64,000 nt of DNA, from positions 2,108,001-2,172,000 of the forward strand of contig CP119310.1 in the NCBI GenBank assembly GCA_029203185.1. The letters are read 5' to 3'. Below the pieces are notes generated by a model. It was not told the DNA's origin. It saw only the letters and a program-made list of their open reading frames with translations, and did not search any database. The position numbers and the translations under genes were made by a program. Below, in pieces: positions 42,034 to 51,177 of this stretch (positions are counted from its first letter, which is position 1; the number at the start of each line of letters is the position of its first letter). The DNA is from Candidatus Chryseobacterium colombiense (GTDB taxonomy: Bacteria > Bacteroidota > Bacteroidia > Flavobacteriales > Weeksellaceae).

Positions 42034-42456
42034 ATGAGCGGGCTGGTTAAATTCAAGTTTTACGAAAATGCTCTTCAGGCCAACAGAGACAAACAGATAT
42101 TGGCTGAAAACGGCATTAACAGCTTTATTGCGAATGAACAGCTGATTCAGTCTGATTGGCTGCTTTCTCAGGCTGTTGGAGGAATCCAGCTACAGGTTTT
42201 TGAAGAAGATTTTGAAAAAGCAACCCAAACTTTACAGGATTACAATGACAATGAAGAATTTTCTTTGGAGGTGGAACACACTATTGAGAATCCTGAATTT
42301 GATTTTGTTTGTCCTAAATGTGGCTCCAATCATATTTACAGGGATGAAAAGCCGGGTGGTGTTTTTGGACTGAGCCTTTTATTTATAGGTATTCCCGTAA
42401 AAGTTCCTGCCAATTTATATCATTGTTATTATTGCGGAAACGAGTTTAGTCATTAA
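42034..42456 (+). CDS. DUF2007-like protein with C-terminal zinc ribbon
   Basis: 140 residues. The N-terminal half (FYENALQANRDKQILAENGI, then QVFEEDFEKATQTL) fits DUF2007, a putative signal-transducing domain with a ferredoxin-like fold. The C-terminal 40 residues carry two CxxC knuckles (FVCPKCGSNHIY and HCYYCGNEF), a zinc ribbon. A hydrophobic stretch lies between the knuckles (GLSLLFIGIPVKVP). Function unknown. It is translated 3 bases after the exonuclease. Confidence 0.8.
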   Translation: MSGLVKFKFYENALQANRDKQILAENGINSFIANEQLIQSDWLLSQAVGGIQLQVFEEDFEKATQTLQDYNDNEEFSLEVEHTIENPEFDFVCPKCGSNHIYRDEKPGGVFGLSLLFIGIPVKVPANLYHCYYCGNEFSH

Positions 42457-42463
42457 AAATCAA

Positions 42464-42494
42464 TTGTCATTTTTTCATGAAAACGAAATGACAA
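42464..42494. other. Perfect 9-base inverted repeat between genes
   Basis: TTGTCATTT / AAATGACAA around a 13-base loop. There is no U-tract after it, so it may be an mRNA processing or stabilising hairpin rather than a terminator. Confidence 0.5.
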
Positions 42495-42521
42495 AACTCA
42501 ATAGATTTAAATTTAAAAATT

Positions 42522-43127
42522 ATGAAAATAATCTGCATAGGAAGAAACTACAGCGAACACGCAAAAGAATTAGGAAACGAAATCCCTGAAAGACCTGTAA
42601 TTTTCATGAAACCGGATACAGCCGTTTTAAAAGGAAATGATTTTTATATTCCTGAGTTTTCAGAGGATGTTCATTATGAACTGGAAGTGGTGGTTAAAAT
42701 TTCAAAAGGAGGTAAGTATATCCAGAAAGAAACTGCTCACAAACACTATGAAGAAATTGGTTTGGGAATAGATTTTACGGCAAGAGATCTTCAGAGTGAT
42801 CTTAAATCAAAAGGTTTACCCTGGGAACTGGCAAAAGGCTTTGATGGTTCGGCTGTAGTAAGTAATTTCTTCAAAAAAGAAAATTTCAATCTCGAATCGC
42901 TGAATTTTTCACTATTAAAAAACAAAGAAAAAGTACAGGATGGAGATACGAAAGATATGATGTTCAGCATTGATGATATTATCACTTTTGTTTCACAATA
43001 CTTCACTTTAAGAGTCGGAGATCTTATTTTTACAGGAACACCAAAAGGAGTTGGAAAAGTAAACGAAAACGATATTCTTGAGGCTTATCTGGAAGGAGAT
43101 AAAGTTTTAGATTTAAGAATATTGTAA
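42522..43127 (+). CDS. Fumarylacetoacetate hydrolase family protein
   Basis: 201 residues, one FAH domain. Opening ICIGRNYSEHAKELGNEIPE. The metal ligands are a Glu in VHYELEVVVKISK and an Asp in GIDFTARDLQSDL. The motif KGLPWELAKGFDGSAVVS near 100-117 and the C-terminal VGDLIFTGTPKGVG are typical of the small FAHD1-like group, which act as acylpyruvate hydrolases or oxaloacetate decarboxylases. The exact substrate is not known. It is followed 59 bases later by a universal stress protein. Confidence 0.9.
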   Translation: MKIICIGRNYSEHAKELGNEIPERPVIFMKPDTAVLKGNDFYIPEFSEDVHYELEVVVKISKGGKYIQKETAHKHYEEIGLGIDFTARDLQSDLKSKGLPWELAKGFDGSAVVSNFFKKENFNLESLNFSLLKNKEKVQDGDTKDMMFSIDDIITFVSQYFTLRVGDLIFTGTPKGVGKVNENDILEAYLEGDKVLDLRIL

Positions 43128-43186
43128 TTTTAAAATTTTTCATTTATCTAATTTTTTTATACCTTTAAGAGACAAAATATGAAAAT

Positions 43187-43624
43187 ATGATAAATATAGT
43201 ATTACCCGTAGATTTTGGGGAAAAAACAGATCAGCTGATAGATGGAGCCGTAAAGTTTGCAAAACAGGTCAATGGAAAAATAAATCTGATACATGTTGCT
43301 CCTACTGATATAGGTTTTGCTATTGGCGATATGGGATACCAGTATTTTCCTGAGGTGGAAGAAAACGAAATCAGGGAAGAATTGGTACAGCTCAACAAAC
43401 TTCATCAAAGGGTTCTTGCGCATGATATAGATTGTGAACATCTATTGAAACAAGGTATTGCAAAAGATATCATTTTAGATTATGCAAAAACCAAAAAAGC
43501 GGATTTTATCGTGATGGGATCCCATGGAAGAAGTGGGATTTATGACGTTTTTGTAGGAAGCTTAACGAAAGGGATTACCAAGAGCTCACCTATTCCGGTT
43601 TTGGTTTTGCCTATTCATGAATAA
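43187..43624 (+). CDS. Universal stress protein (UspA family)
   Basis: 145 residues, one Usp domain. INIVLPVDFGEKTDQLIDGA starts the first strand. The ATP-binding type motif is FIVMGSHGRSGIYDVFVGSL near 107-126, and KSSPIPVLVLPI forms the last strand. Usp proteins bind ATP or dimerise and help survival under stress. The G-S-H-G...G-S layout suggests nucleotide binding. A bidirectional terminator follows. Confidence 0.92.
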   Translation: MINIVLPVDFGEKTDQLIDGAVKFAKQVNGKINLIHVAPTDIGFAIGDMGYQYFPEVEENEIREELVQLNKLHQRVLAHDIDCEHLLKQGIAKDIILDYAKTKKADFIVMGSHGRSGIYDVFVGSLTKGITKSSPIPVLVLPIHE

Positions 43625-43641
43625 ACATTTTAATCGTTAAT

Positions 43642-43680
43642 AAAAAAACCGATCAAATAATATATTTGATCGGTTTTTTA
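43642..43680. terminator. Bidirectional terminator
   Basis: Stem AAAAAACCGATCAAATA / TATTTGATCGGTTTTTT between convergent stop codons. Confidence 0.92.
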
Positions 43681-43696
43681 CTATATAACCAATTAA

Positions 43697-43930
43697 TTAA
43701 CCTTCTTTTTTGTAGATTTTTGGATCGTAATAAGGATGCTTTCCCTCTGTAGGAGAATAATATTCCTTGTCTTTATCTCCACCTAATTTTGCTACCAAAA
43801 CGTAGCACCAGTAAGTAAACAAACTACAGCAAACGATAAATAGGATCCAGTTTAAAACGTTTCCAAACGCATCGTAAAAACCGAAAGACCATTTGAAAAC
43901 TTTACTTAAGAATAGAAAGAAAGACGTCAT
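43697..43930 (-). CDS. DUF6341 family small membrane protein
   Basis: 77 residues with a membrane-associated N-terminal half (FKWSFGFYDAFGNVLNWILF, then IVCCSLFTYWCYVLV) and a short polar tail (YYSPTEGKHPYYDPKIYKK). The family is restricted to Bacteroidetes; function unknown. It is divergent from the DUF6427 gene, with overlapping promoters, and the pair stays together in Flavobacteriia. Confidence 0.8.
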   Translation of the reverse strand: MTSFFLFLSKVFKWSFGFYDAFGNVLNWILFIVCCSLFTYWCYVLVAKLGGDKDKEYYSPTEGKHPYYDPKIYKKEG

Positions 43931-43948
43931 TATTTTCCTTTTTTAAAT

Positions 43949-43956
43949 TAACTTTG
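43949..43956 (+). promoter_or_regulatory. Candidate -7 element of the DUF6427 gene
   Basis: TAACTTTG, 16 bases before the ATG at 43973. It lies 2 bases from the minus-strand element at 43959-43966. Confidence 0.5.
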
Positions 43957-43958
43957 CA

Positions 43959-43992
43959 CAAATTTATAAAAAATGTTTAAATTACTTTCAAA
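43959..43992 (-). promoter_or_regulatory. Candidate promoter of the DUF6341 gene
   Basis: Minus-strand TAAATTTG at 43959-43966 with TTTG at 43989-43992 upstream (22-base spacer). The -33 box lies inside the first codons of the divergent gene. Confidence 0.5.
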
Positions 43993-44878
43993 AGAAAGCA
44001 ATATTTTTTCGATTCCGGTCTATATTGTTTTTCTTCTTTTTATAGTAATCATATTTAACATACTGAATTTCAATACTTATGAAGCAATTATTGCCGGAAT
44101 TACATTCCTGGGAATTGCACTGGCTTATTTTTGTTTTCACTCGATCGCTCTTAATTACCAAACTCACCTTCCTTTATTTTTATATACATTTTTTATTTTC
44201 GGATTATATCCCGGTGGACTGGATATAGGAATTGCTGTAGCACTGCTTACGAATTCATTCCTTTTACTTCTTCTTACAAGCACGAATGAAGATGTAAGAA
44301 AAAAATCTTATGTACTGGTAGGTTCTATTGTAGCTCTTAATTTTATCTTTCTTCCCACCACTTGGCCTATGGCTATTTTTGTTCTGATACACGTTATCGC
44401 CACTTCAGAACGAGTGAGCTTAAATATTATCAGATTTTTTCTGGGAATCCTTCTTATCGTAATCAGTTATTTTTCTACGATGTACTTCTTAGATTTTACC
44501 ACATGGAATCCTGATTATTTCCCTTTTGGAAAAATAAAGATCATTACCGATTATCATAATGTTTTTCCTTTGATCCCAATTGTATTGCTTCTCATTTATG
44601 CGATATATGACCATTTCAGCAATTACAATAAAAAAAGTCCGATAAGCAGATATAAATATACTTTTTTACTCGTTTTTTCATTAGCACAGCTGGTGACTAT
44701 TATTCTTTATATGAATAAAAATTATGAGTATTTATTATTGTTGGCATTTCCATGCAGTATTATTTTAAGTAGAATGTTACGTTTCCTTCCGAAATACTGG
44801 ATGCGGGAGGTGAGTTTGTGGCTTATTATTATAAGCCTGATTATGTTTAAAGCAGAAACATATTTTGATATATTTTAA
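43973..44878 (+). CDS. DUF6427-like polytopic membrane protein
   Basis: 301 residues with about ten hydrophobic segments spread over the whole length, and short loops. The opening LSKESNIFSIPVYIVFL and a central GLYPGGLDIGIAVALLTNSF match the conserved Bacteroidetes family encoded next to DUF6341. No catalytic motif is visible, so it could be a transporter or a lipid/glycan enzyme. The name rests on gene neighbourhood plus general similarity. The DUF3109 gene follows after 5 bases. Confidence 0.75.
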   Translation: MFKLLSKESNIFSIPVYIVFLLFIVIIFNILNFNTYEAIIAGITFLGIALAYFCFHSIALNYQTHLPLFLYTFFIFGLYPGGLDIGIAVALLTNSFLLLLLTSTNEDVRKKSYVLVGSIVALNFIFLPTTWPMAIFVLIHVIATSERVSLNIIRFFLGILLIVISYFSTMYFLDFTTWNPDYFPFGKIKIITDYHNVFPLIPIVLLLIYAIYDHFSNYNKKSPISRYKYTFLLVFSLAQLVTIILYMNKNYEYLLLLAFPCSIILSRMLRFLPKYWMREVSLWLIIISLIMFKAETYFDIF

Positions 44879-44883
44879 AGATT

Positions 44884-45468
44884 ATGATTCAGATAGACGA
44901 TAAATTAATTTCAGAGGATATATTTTCCGAAGATTTTGTATGCAACCTTACCAAATGTAAGGGTGCCTGTTGTGTGGAGGGAGATGTAGGTGCTCCGCTA
45001 GATAAAGATGAGCTTGAAATATTAGACAGTATTTTTGATAAAATAAAACCTTATTTAACACAGGAAGGAATAAAAGCGCTAGAAGAACAGGGAACCTGGA
45101 CCACAGATCCGTCTGACGGAATGTATGTAACTCCTATGGTTGAAGACCGTGAGTGTGCTTATGTAACCTTTGACGAAAAAGGAATTACCAAATGCGGGAT
45201 TGAAAAAGCCTATGAAGACGGTGCCATAGATTGGCAAAAACCCATTTCATGTCACCTGTACCCGATCAGGATTACAGAATATTCTACATTCTCAGCTCTT
45301 AATTACCATGAATGGAGTGTATGCAGCGATGCCTGCGCCTTAGGAAAAGAATTGCAGGTTCCTGTTTATAAATTCTTAAAAACTCCGCTTACGAGAAAGT
45401 ATGGTGAAGATTTCTACACGACTTTAAGTGAAGTTGCTGAAGAATGGAAGAACGAGTATGGCTCTTAA
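44884..45468 (+). CDS. DUF3109 family protein (cysteine-cluster)
   Basis: 194 residues. Eight or so cysteines are arranged as in the YkgJ/DUF3109 metal-cluster families: FVCNLTKCKGACCVEGDVG at about 19-37, DRECAYV, TKCGIEKAYEDG, ISCHLYPIRIT, and WSVCSDACALGKEL. A zinc or iron-sulfur site is likely. Function unknown. It is the second gene of the DUF6427 operon and ends at a bidirectional terminator. Confidence 0.9.
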   Translation: MIQIDDKLISEDIFSEDFVCNLTKCKGACCVEGDVGAPLDKDELEILDSIFDKIKPYLTQEGIKALEEQGTWTTDPSDGMYVTPMVEDRECAYVTFDEKGITKCGIEKAYEDGAIDWQKPISCHLYPIRITEYSTFSALNYHEWSVCSDACALGKELQVPVYKFLKTPLTRKYGEDFYTTLSEVAEEWKNEYGS

Positions 45469-45493
45469 TTGATTTTAAGAATTAAGTTAAAAA

Positions 45494-45528
45494 ATAAAAA
45501 CCGCAGAAAACTTCTGCGGTTTTTTATT
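45494..45528. terminator. Bidirectional terminator
   Basis: Stem AAAAACCGCAGAA / TTCTGCGGTTTTT between convergent stop codons. Confidence 0.92.
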
Positions 45529-45544
45529 AATGTATGTTTATTGT

Positions 45545-48400
45545 TTAGTTGGCTACGCTTGCTTTAATTGCTGCAGATTTTCCTTCTTCCTTTTTGGCAT
45601 TTTCCCAACCGTCTTCCGGCATTAATGTAGCAATTACCCTGTTTTTCGTCAGATATTTTTTTGCAACATCCTGTAAATCTTTTACTGTAAGTGCTTTTAC
45701 TTTTTCCTGATAGTTAAGGATGTCATATTTATCACTTCCATCCAGCTGATTTTTAGATAAAGCATTCACCCAATAATTATTGTCTTTTAAGTCCGTTTTG
45801 TAGTCATTCAGTTCTCCTTCTTTGTACTTATCCAGGTCTTTTTGTTCCGGGCCTTTATCAATAAGTTTCTGAACCTCTGCAATTGCACTTTTCGTCAGCT
45901 TATCGGCATTTTCAGGTCCACAAGGGAAGCTTACACTGAAGCTGTAATTGCTGTAAGGAACTTTATACATTCCGCCTCTTGCTCCACCACCGTAAATACC
46001 GCTCTCATCTTCTCTCAATTTTTCAATGACTTTAATAGTAGCCACTTCACCTAAAGCCGACAATGCCAAAGCTTCCTTCTCGTTGTAAGGAGTTTCTCCT
46101 GAATACACGATCTGAACCATACTCTTCGGATCTTTCCCTTTTTTATATACCTTTGTGTGATCTCCGGTAATGGATCTGTATCCTGTATCCTTGAAGTTTG
46201 TTGTTTTCCCTGTCGTCGGTAAACTTGCGATATATTGTAAAACTTCATTTTTAAATTTAGCTTCATCAATATTTCCTACAAAATAGAAATGGAAGTTTCC
46301 TGCGTTCGCAAATTTTTCTTTATAAATGTCATACGCTTTTTTATAATCTGTAGCTGCCCAGTCTTTTTCCAACGGAAGAATTCCTATGAATCTTGGATTT
46401 TTCTGGTTGGTAAATTTGGCATGTTCATTGGCAAAATAAGTCTGAGGATTAGACAACAGGTTATTCAGCATTGCAGACTGCTTCATCTTATAGGCATTAA
46501 ATGCTTCAGGGCTGTAATTTAAACCTGTAAAATAAGCGTAGGTAAGTTCCATTGCCGTGCTTAAATCTTTTTGGTTTGTTCTACCATATATCCCTTCCAA
46601 TGTACTGCTGATGTATGGAGTTACACTCACCTGCTTTCCGGCCAGATAATTCGTAAGATCCGCTTTAGATGCACCGTTTACTCCAGCTTCACTTAAAGCC
46701 TGATAAGCAAACTGTGTTTTATTGAAATCCGCATCAGGAATTAAAGAGTTTCCTCCCAAGCTTCTTGCCGAAAATATAATTTCATCATCTTTAAAATCTG
46801 TTTTCTTAAAGGTAACTTTTGCTCCGTTACTCAATGTCCAGGTTGTTGTTCCCAGCTTTGCATCGGTTTCAGTTTTTGCAATCTTACCTTCAGATTTAAA
46901 TGGTTTTACCAGATTTTTAAGGGTTGCTTTTTCTTCATAAGGTTTAATATCTGCCATTTTTACAGATTCAAAAGCATTAAGAACCATAGCTTCCGTCGGC
47001 ATTTTCACATTATCCTTTTTAGGACCGGTGATTACAATAACCCTGCTGTCATCTTTCACAAACTTCTTGATGATATCGTTGGTCTGTGCTAATGTAACAC
47101 TTGGTAAAAACGATTTCGTATCTTCATATTCCCAGGTAATTCCCGGCATCGGTTCCTGCTCCAAAAAGTTTCTTACATACTCATCTACAAGCATATAACT
47201 CTCTGTCTTATCTCTGTTATTATAAGAATCTTCAACATTGGATAAAATCTGGGATTTTGCTCTATCAAGCTCAGATTGGGTAAATCCGAATTTCTTTGCT
47301 CTTTCCACTTCTGTCAAAAGCACTGTAAGTGCATTCAGCTGGTCTCCTTCTTTCGTCATAGCAAACCCCTGAAAAGCTTCTTTTGTTCTGGCATATGTTC
47401 CGCCGTGATAAACAGATCCAAACGTAAAAGGAGGATTATTCGAATTGATCAATTCTCTCAGTCTGTTATTCAGCATTGTCGTTGCAAGATTCTTAATCAG
47501 GCTCTGATTGTATTGTTCAATCGTTACATCCGGCGTATAAGCTTCCGAATCTTTCATGATAAACTGAACTCTGGAGCTTGTAGCATCCGGATCTGTTTCT
47601 ACAGCTACTAATGTTTCTTTGTGATTTGGCAGATCAAAAACCTTTCTTTCTTTTGGTTTGGCCGGATTTTTATACTTGCTAAAATTATCTTTTATCTTTT
47701 TTTCAACTTCATCTACATTGATATCTCCTACCACTATAATCGCCATCAAATCCGGTCTGTACCAATCCTGATGGAATTTTCTGATCACATCCGGTTTAAA
47801 GTTTTCCAATACTTCTTTTTTTCCTATCGGAAGCCTGTTTGCATATTGGGAATTGTATAATAGTTTAGGCAAATATTTATCAGACATTCTTTTATCTGCG
47901 CCCAAACCTAATCTTAACTCTTCCAATACCACTCCTCTCTCTTTATTAATTTGTTCATCAGAAAGTGTAGCATTGAAAGCCCAGTCTTCCATCACTTTAA
48001 GACCAGAATCAAGATTACCCGGCTTATCTAAAGGAACAGGAAGCATATACACCGTTTCATCAAAACTTGTATAAGCATTAAGATGCTGTCCGAACTTCAC
48101 TCCTATCGACTGTAAAAAATCAACCAGTTTATTATCCGGAAAGTTTTTAGTTCCATTAAAGTTCATGTGCTCCATAAAGTGCGCAAGACCTCTTTGATTT
48201 TCGTCTTCCAGGATAGATCCTGCGTTAATTGCCAGTCTGAAATCGACTTTCTTTTCCGGTAGATTATTTTTTTTGATGTAATACTTCATTCCGTTGGAAA
48301 GAGTTCCGATTCTCACAGAAGGATCTGCTGGAATATTCTGAGCAAAACCATTTGCAGATGCAAAAAAGATCACTGCAAATGAAAATAACATTTTCTTCAT
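45545..48400 (-). CDS. M16-family zinc metallopeptidase (two-half pitrilysin type)
   Basis: 951 residues. Signal peptide to about residue 20 (ASANGFA-QN), so periplasmic. The N-terminal half carries the inverted zinc motif HFMEH at 74-78 (RGLAHFMEHMNFNG), with the distant glutamate in ERGVVLEELRLG. The C-terminal half (about 500-951) is the inactive paired domain common in PqqL-like proteins, so the single chain makes a full clamshell. It degrades peptides, possibly those released from the outer membrane. The downstream LolA-like gene at 48569 lies upstream on this strand, separated by a terminator. Confidence 0.93.
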   Translation of the reverse strand: MKKMLFSFAVIFFASANGFAQNIPADPSVRIGTLSNGMKYYIKKNNLPEKKVDFRLAINAGSILEDENQRGLAHFMEHMNFNGTKNFPDNKLVDFLQSIGVKFGQHLNAYTSFDETVYMLPVPLDKPGNLDSGLKVMEDWAFNATLSDEQINKERGVVLEELRLGLGADKRMSDKYLPKLLYNSQYANRLPIGKKEVLENFKPDVIRKFHQDWYRPDLMAIIVVGDINVDEVEKKIKDNFSKYKNPAKPKERKVFDLPNHKETLVAVETDPDATSSRVQFIMKDSEAYTPDVTIEQYNQSLIKNLATTMLNNRLRELINSNNPPFTFGSVYHGGTYARTKEAFQGFAMTKEGDQLNALTVLLTEVERAKKFGFTQSELDRAKSQILSNVEDSYNNRDKTESYMLVDEYVRNFLEQEPMPGITWEYEDTKSFLPSVTLAQTNDIIKKFVKDDSRVIVITGPKKDNVKMPTEAMVLNAFESVKMADIKPYEEKATLKNLVKPFKSEGKIAKTETDAKLGTTTWTLSNGAKVTFKKTDFKDDEIIFSARSLGGNSLIPDADFNKTQFAYQALSEAGVNGASKADLTNYLAGKQVSVTPYISSTLEGIYGRTNQKDLSTAMELTYAYFTGLNYSPEAFNAYKMKQSAMLNNLLSNPQTYFANEHAKFTNQKNPRFIGILPLEKDWAATDYKKAYDIYKEKFANAGNFHFYFVGNIDEAKFKNEVLQYIASLPTTGKTTNFKDTGYRSITGDHTKVYKKGKDPKSMVQIVYSGETPYNEKEALALSALGEVATIKVIEKLREDESGIYGGGARGGMYKVPYSNYSFSVSFPCGPENADKLTKSAIAEVQKLIDKGPEQKDLDKYKEGELNDYKTDLKDNNYWVNALSKNQLDGSDKYDILNYQEKVKALTVKDLQDVAKKYLTKNRVIATLMPEDGWENAKKEEGKSAAIKASVAN

Positions 48401-48518
48401 TGTATTAATTATTAATTTTTTTTTCGGGATAAAAATATCAATTATTCACAACGCGAGGAAATGTTTTATTCTTATTTAAAGTTAAAGTTGAGTTAAATAG
48501 AGTTAATTTTTAAGCCAA

Positions 48519-48550
48519 CAAAAAAACCGGACAAACGCCCGGTTTTATTA
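48519..48550 (-). terminator. Terminator after the LolA-like gene
   Basis: Stem AAAAACCGG / CCGGTTTTA around ACAAACG, 19 bases past the stop at 48569. On the minus strand it ends in a T-run. Confidence 0.85.
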
Positions 48551-48568
48551 TGTTAAATAGAACTATTC

Positions 48569-49255
48569 TTATTTAAAATCAGCATCAGTAACTCCTGAAT
48601 TCAGAACAACTTTCGTTGTTTTGATAGCTACTTTCTGACCTCCTCCTTCTGCTTCTATATCAGCAGGAAACTGAATTCCGTCAACAGTCATATAGCTTTT
48701 CACAAAAGCATTCCCTTCTTTGGTTTCAGACTTATACAATAAACCTGTAGCCGCATCAAAGTAAAATTTCCCTTTATCAGAGCTTAAAACATTATAATCC
48801 TTCCCGTCTATTTTCTCAACATTTACTGTTTTGAAATTGGAAGCATCATAAGCCAATGCATCAATTACTTTACTTTTTTTAAGCTCAGCAATTTTATCTG
48901 CCGGAATATCCATTTTCTGTCCCATCTGATCCATATATCCTTTCTCACCATCGAAAACCTGGATCATTTTTTGTCCCATCACCGACTGTTCAGATCTGAA
49001 TTTATTCCCCATCTTTTTAGTGGTCATAGCAATTTCCATTCCTTGTACAGAAAGGGTATTGTCAGTAACCGAGCTTTTTACCGCTTCTAATTTCGCCTTT
49101 CCTCCTAAAGCTTTAATGTAATTATCAATCACCTGTTGAGAGCTCAATGAAGATTGTGTCGCAACTGCCGCCTTTACAGGAGCCGATTTTTGTTGAGCAG
49201 CTACTGAAGTAGAAAAAAGCACTGCACAGAAAAATGGAATTATAATCTTTTTCAT
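48569..49255 (-). CDS. LolA/outer-membrane lipoprotein-sorting-like periplasmic protein
   Basis: 228 residues. Signal peptide to about residue 21 (STSVAA-QQ). The mature domain reads IDNYIKALGGKAKLEAVKS, KFRSEQSVMGQKMIQVFDGE, GYMDQMGQKMDIPADK and KFYFDAATGLLYKSE, the half-barrel pattern of LolA/LppX-like lipid carriers. In Bacteroidetes such proteins often sit next to M16 peptidases. The ligand is unknown. It is read toward the M16 gene but the terminator between them makes separate transcripts likely. Confidence 0.75.
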   Translation of the reverse strand: MKKIIIPFFCAVLFSTSVAAQQKSAPVKAAVATQSSLSSQQVIDNYIKALGGKAKLEAVKSSVTDNTLSVQGMEIAMTTKKMGNKFRSEQSVMGQKMIQVFDGEKGYMDQMGQKMDIPADKIAELKKSKVIDALAYDASNFKTVNVEKIDGKDYNVLSSDKGKFYFDAATGLLYKSETKEGNAFVKSYMTVDGIQFPADIEAEGGGQKVAIKTTKVVLNSGVTDADFK

Positions 49256-49530
49256 ATTTTAATTTTAAAGACGTAAATATAAGAATAATTGAATGAATAC
49301 ATTTATAATGATAGCAAATATTAAAAATGTTATTATTGTAATAACTTACAATAAAACATTCTTATCCCGAAAATGTCACAAAATCTTCAAATATGATAGC
49401 CATTTTCAATTATAGACATACATTGAGCACATGGTGGTTTACGGAAAACAGTAATGTCCTATTATTTTTTATTCGAATATTTGTAACGTTATAAAAAAAT
49501 GATATATTTAACCTTGAAAAACACAATAGA

Positions 49531-51153
49531 ATGAGGAACAAATTACTGGTGCGGCTTTGCCTGAACCTTATGGCAATTTTTATGATCTGCTCCTGCAGGA
49601 CAGACCAGTTCTCCGAACATGAAACGTATAGCGACAGTCCCACATTTCATCTTACCACAAAAAGGATTTCATTAGATGCCAGTAAACACAAAACTAAGAT
49701 CCTGCCAGAGCTGGAAAAGGCAAAGGCAGGAATCAGGGCTTTTTCTAAAGTAAATGTAAACGGAAAGATCATTAATTACGGAAACGGGGTTTCTATAGAT
49801 ACCGATGATGTCATCTATATTGAGAACGGCCCCAACTACCACACCTATACTTTCCACATCAAAAGAGATAATGCTCCCGAAGATGTTCCTTTGGAAAACC
49901 TTCTGTTGTCTCCGCTTCCTGATGGCAGCTACAGAGAATTGCTGATTACTTATACCCTTACTTCCACTGAAAAAGAACGGCTGAAAGCAGGTTTAATGGT
50001 TGATACAAAAGGAAAAACTCAGGTAACCGAACTGGCAAATGGAACATTTAACGGTAGCGGTCAACTGGCAAGACTGGTATGCACCACGAAAACAGAATCG
50101 TATTGGGCTCCCTGTAGCGGAACCCAGCAGCATAACGGTTCCAATTATGAAAGCTGCCCTATCTATAACGGGCTGGAACAAGGAACACCTCCTATATTGT
50201 ATACCATTGTAACCACGACCTGCCTGGAACAAAATGATGATATCATTACTCCTATTGATCCGGGAACCGGAGGAGGCGGTGGAGGAAGCACGGGAGGAGG
50301 AGAAAATCCTCATGATCCGCCTTGTGATACTTCTATAATCCCAAGTAATCCGGAATCTGGTTTTACCGATGAAAACGGCTGTCCTATCGGGACACCTACC
50401 ATCCCGAATTTGCCAGATCCTAAGACCGATCCCTGCAAAAGGACAAAAGCTGCTATGAGTAAAGCCAATGACATATTGAACAATGCTGAGGTAAAAACAA
50501 AAATGGATAATGTGTTGAAAGGAAAAATAACCGCACCGAATGAATGGGTTGTAGCCATTGGCCAAGCTCCTAACGGGTATGAAGTAACCCCTGCCGCAGA
50601 GCAAAATGCAACAAATGGAACTATCCCCAGTTCTCAACTTACAAATCCTTATATTGCAGACGGGCATTCGCATGCAGGATATTCCGGAGTACCATCGGGA
50701 GGAGATTTTTATAAAATGATAAAAGCTTTAACCGACAGCCCTGCTCTAAGATACCGTTACGTATATGGAAATTACGAAGGAACACCGGAAGTATATGCTC
50801 TAGTCATTGATGATCCTACATTGGCACAGGCTTTTATAGCCCAATTTCCGGAAAGTGAAAATTATGATCCATCTAACCGGTCTATAAAAGAGGAAAGTCC
50901 TTTAGGTAGAGAATTTTATAAAGCTCACAAGCATCATTTTGAAGGACGGAGTGATAATTCTTCTGGAGAAGTATATGACAGCCGTGCCATCGGATTTGCT
51001 TATATTTTTGAAAAACACAATGCAGGCATTAGTATTTCTAAAACAGATGCAAATGGCAATCTAAAAAAAATTAATGCCAATGTACAGGAAATCACAGTCC
51101 CAAATAGTGGTGGTATTGTGAAAGAAGGAGTTAAAGTTTCTAAATGTCCTTAA
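49531..51153 (+). CDS. Lipoprotein with C-terminal JAMM (JAB/MPN) metalloprotease-like domain; candidate polymorphic toxin
   Basis: 540 residues. The N-terminal signal has a lipobox ending ICSC, so Cys22 is the likely lipid anchor. Residues 23-240 are a beta-rich region with paired cysteines (C184, C195, C209, C231). A glycine linker (TGGGGGGSTGGG) lies at 246-257, then a Pro/Cys segment, and from about 302 a separate domain. That domain has the full JAMM pattern: E338 (PNEWVVAIGQ), then 40 residues later H379-S-H381, seven residues, S389, two residues, D392 (GHSHAGYSGVPSGGD). This spacing equals the E-x(n)-H(S/T)H-x7-S-x2-D zinc site of JAMM isopeptidases and toxin JAB domains. The 3' neighbours are two related small lipoproteins. 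The toxin reading is inference; a house-cleaning peptidase is the alternative. Confidence 0.8.
   Translation: MRNKLLVRLCLNLMAIFMICSCRTDQFSEHETYSDSPTFHLTTKRISLDASKHKTKILPELEKAKAGIRAFSKVNVNGKIINYGNGVSIDTDDVIYIENGPNYHTYTFHIKRDNAPEDVPLENLLLSPLPDGSYRELLITYTLTSTEKERLKAGLMVDTKGKTQVTELANGTFNGSGQLARLVCTTKTESYWAPCSGTQQHNGSNYESCPIYNGLEQGTPPILYTIVTTTCLEQNDDIITPIDPGTGGGGGGSTGGGENPHDPPCDTSIIPSNPESGFTDENGCPIGTPTIPNLPDPKTDPCKRTKAAMSKANDILNNAEVKTKMDNVLKGKITAPNEWVVAIGQAPNGYEVTPAAEQNATNGTIPSSQLTNPYIADGHSHAGYSGVPSGGDFYKMIKALTDSPALRYRYVYGNYEGTPEVYALVIDDPTLAQAFIAQFPESENYDPSNRSIKEESPLGREFYKAHKHHFEGRSDNSSGEVYDSRAIGFAYIFEKHNAGISISKTDANGNLKKINANVQEITVPNSGGIVKEGVKVSKCP
50434..51000 (+). other. JAMM metalloprotease-like domain within the lipoprotein gene
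   Basis: Codons for E338 at 50542, H379 at 50665, H381 at 50671, S389 at 50695 and D392 at 50704 give the zinc-site pattern. Domain borders are approximate. Confidence 0.75.
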
Positions 51154-51177
51154 ATTTTATATAAAAAAATATCAATT

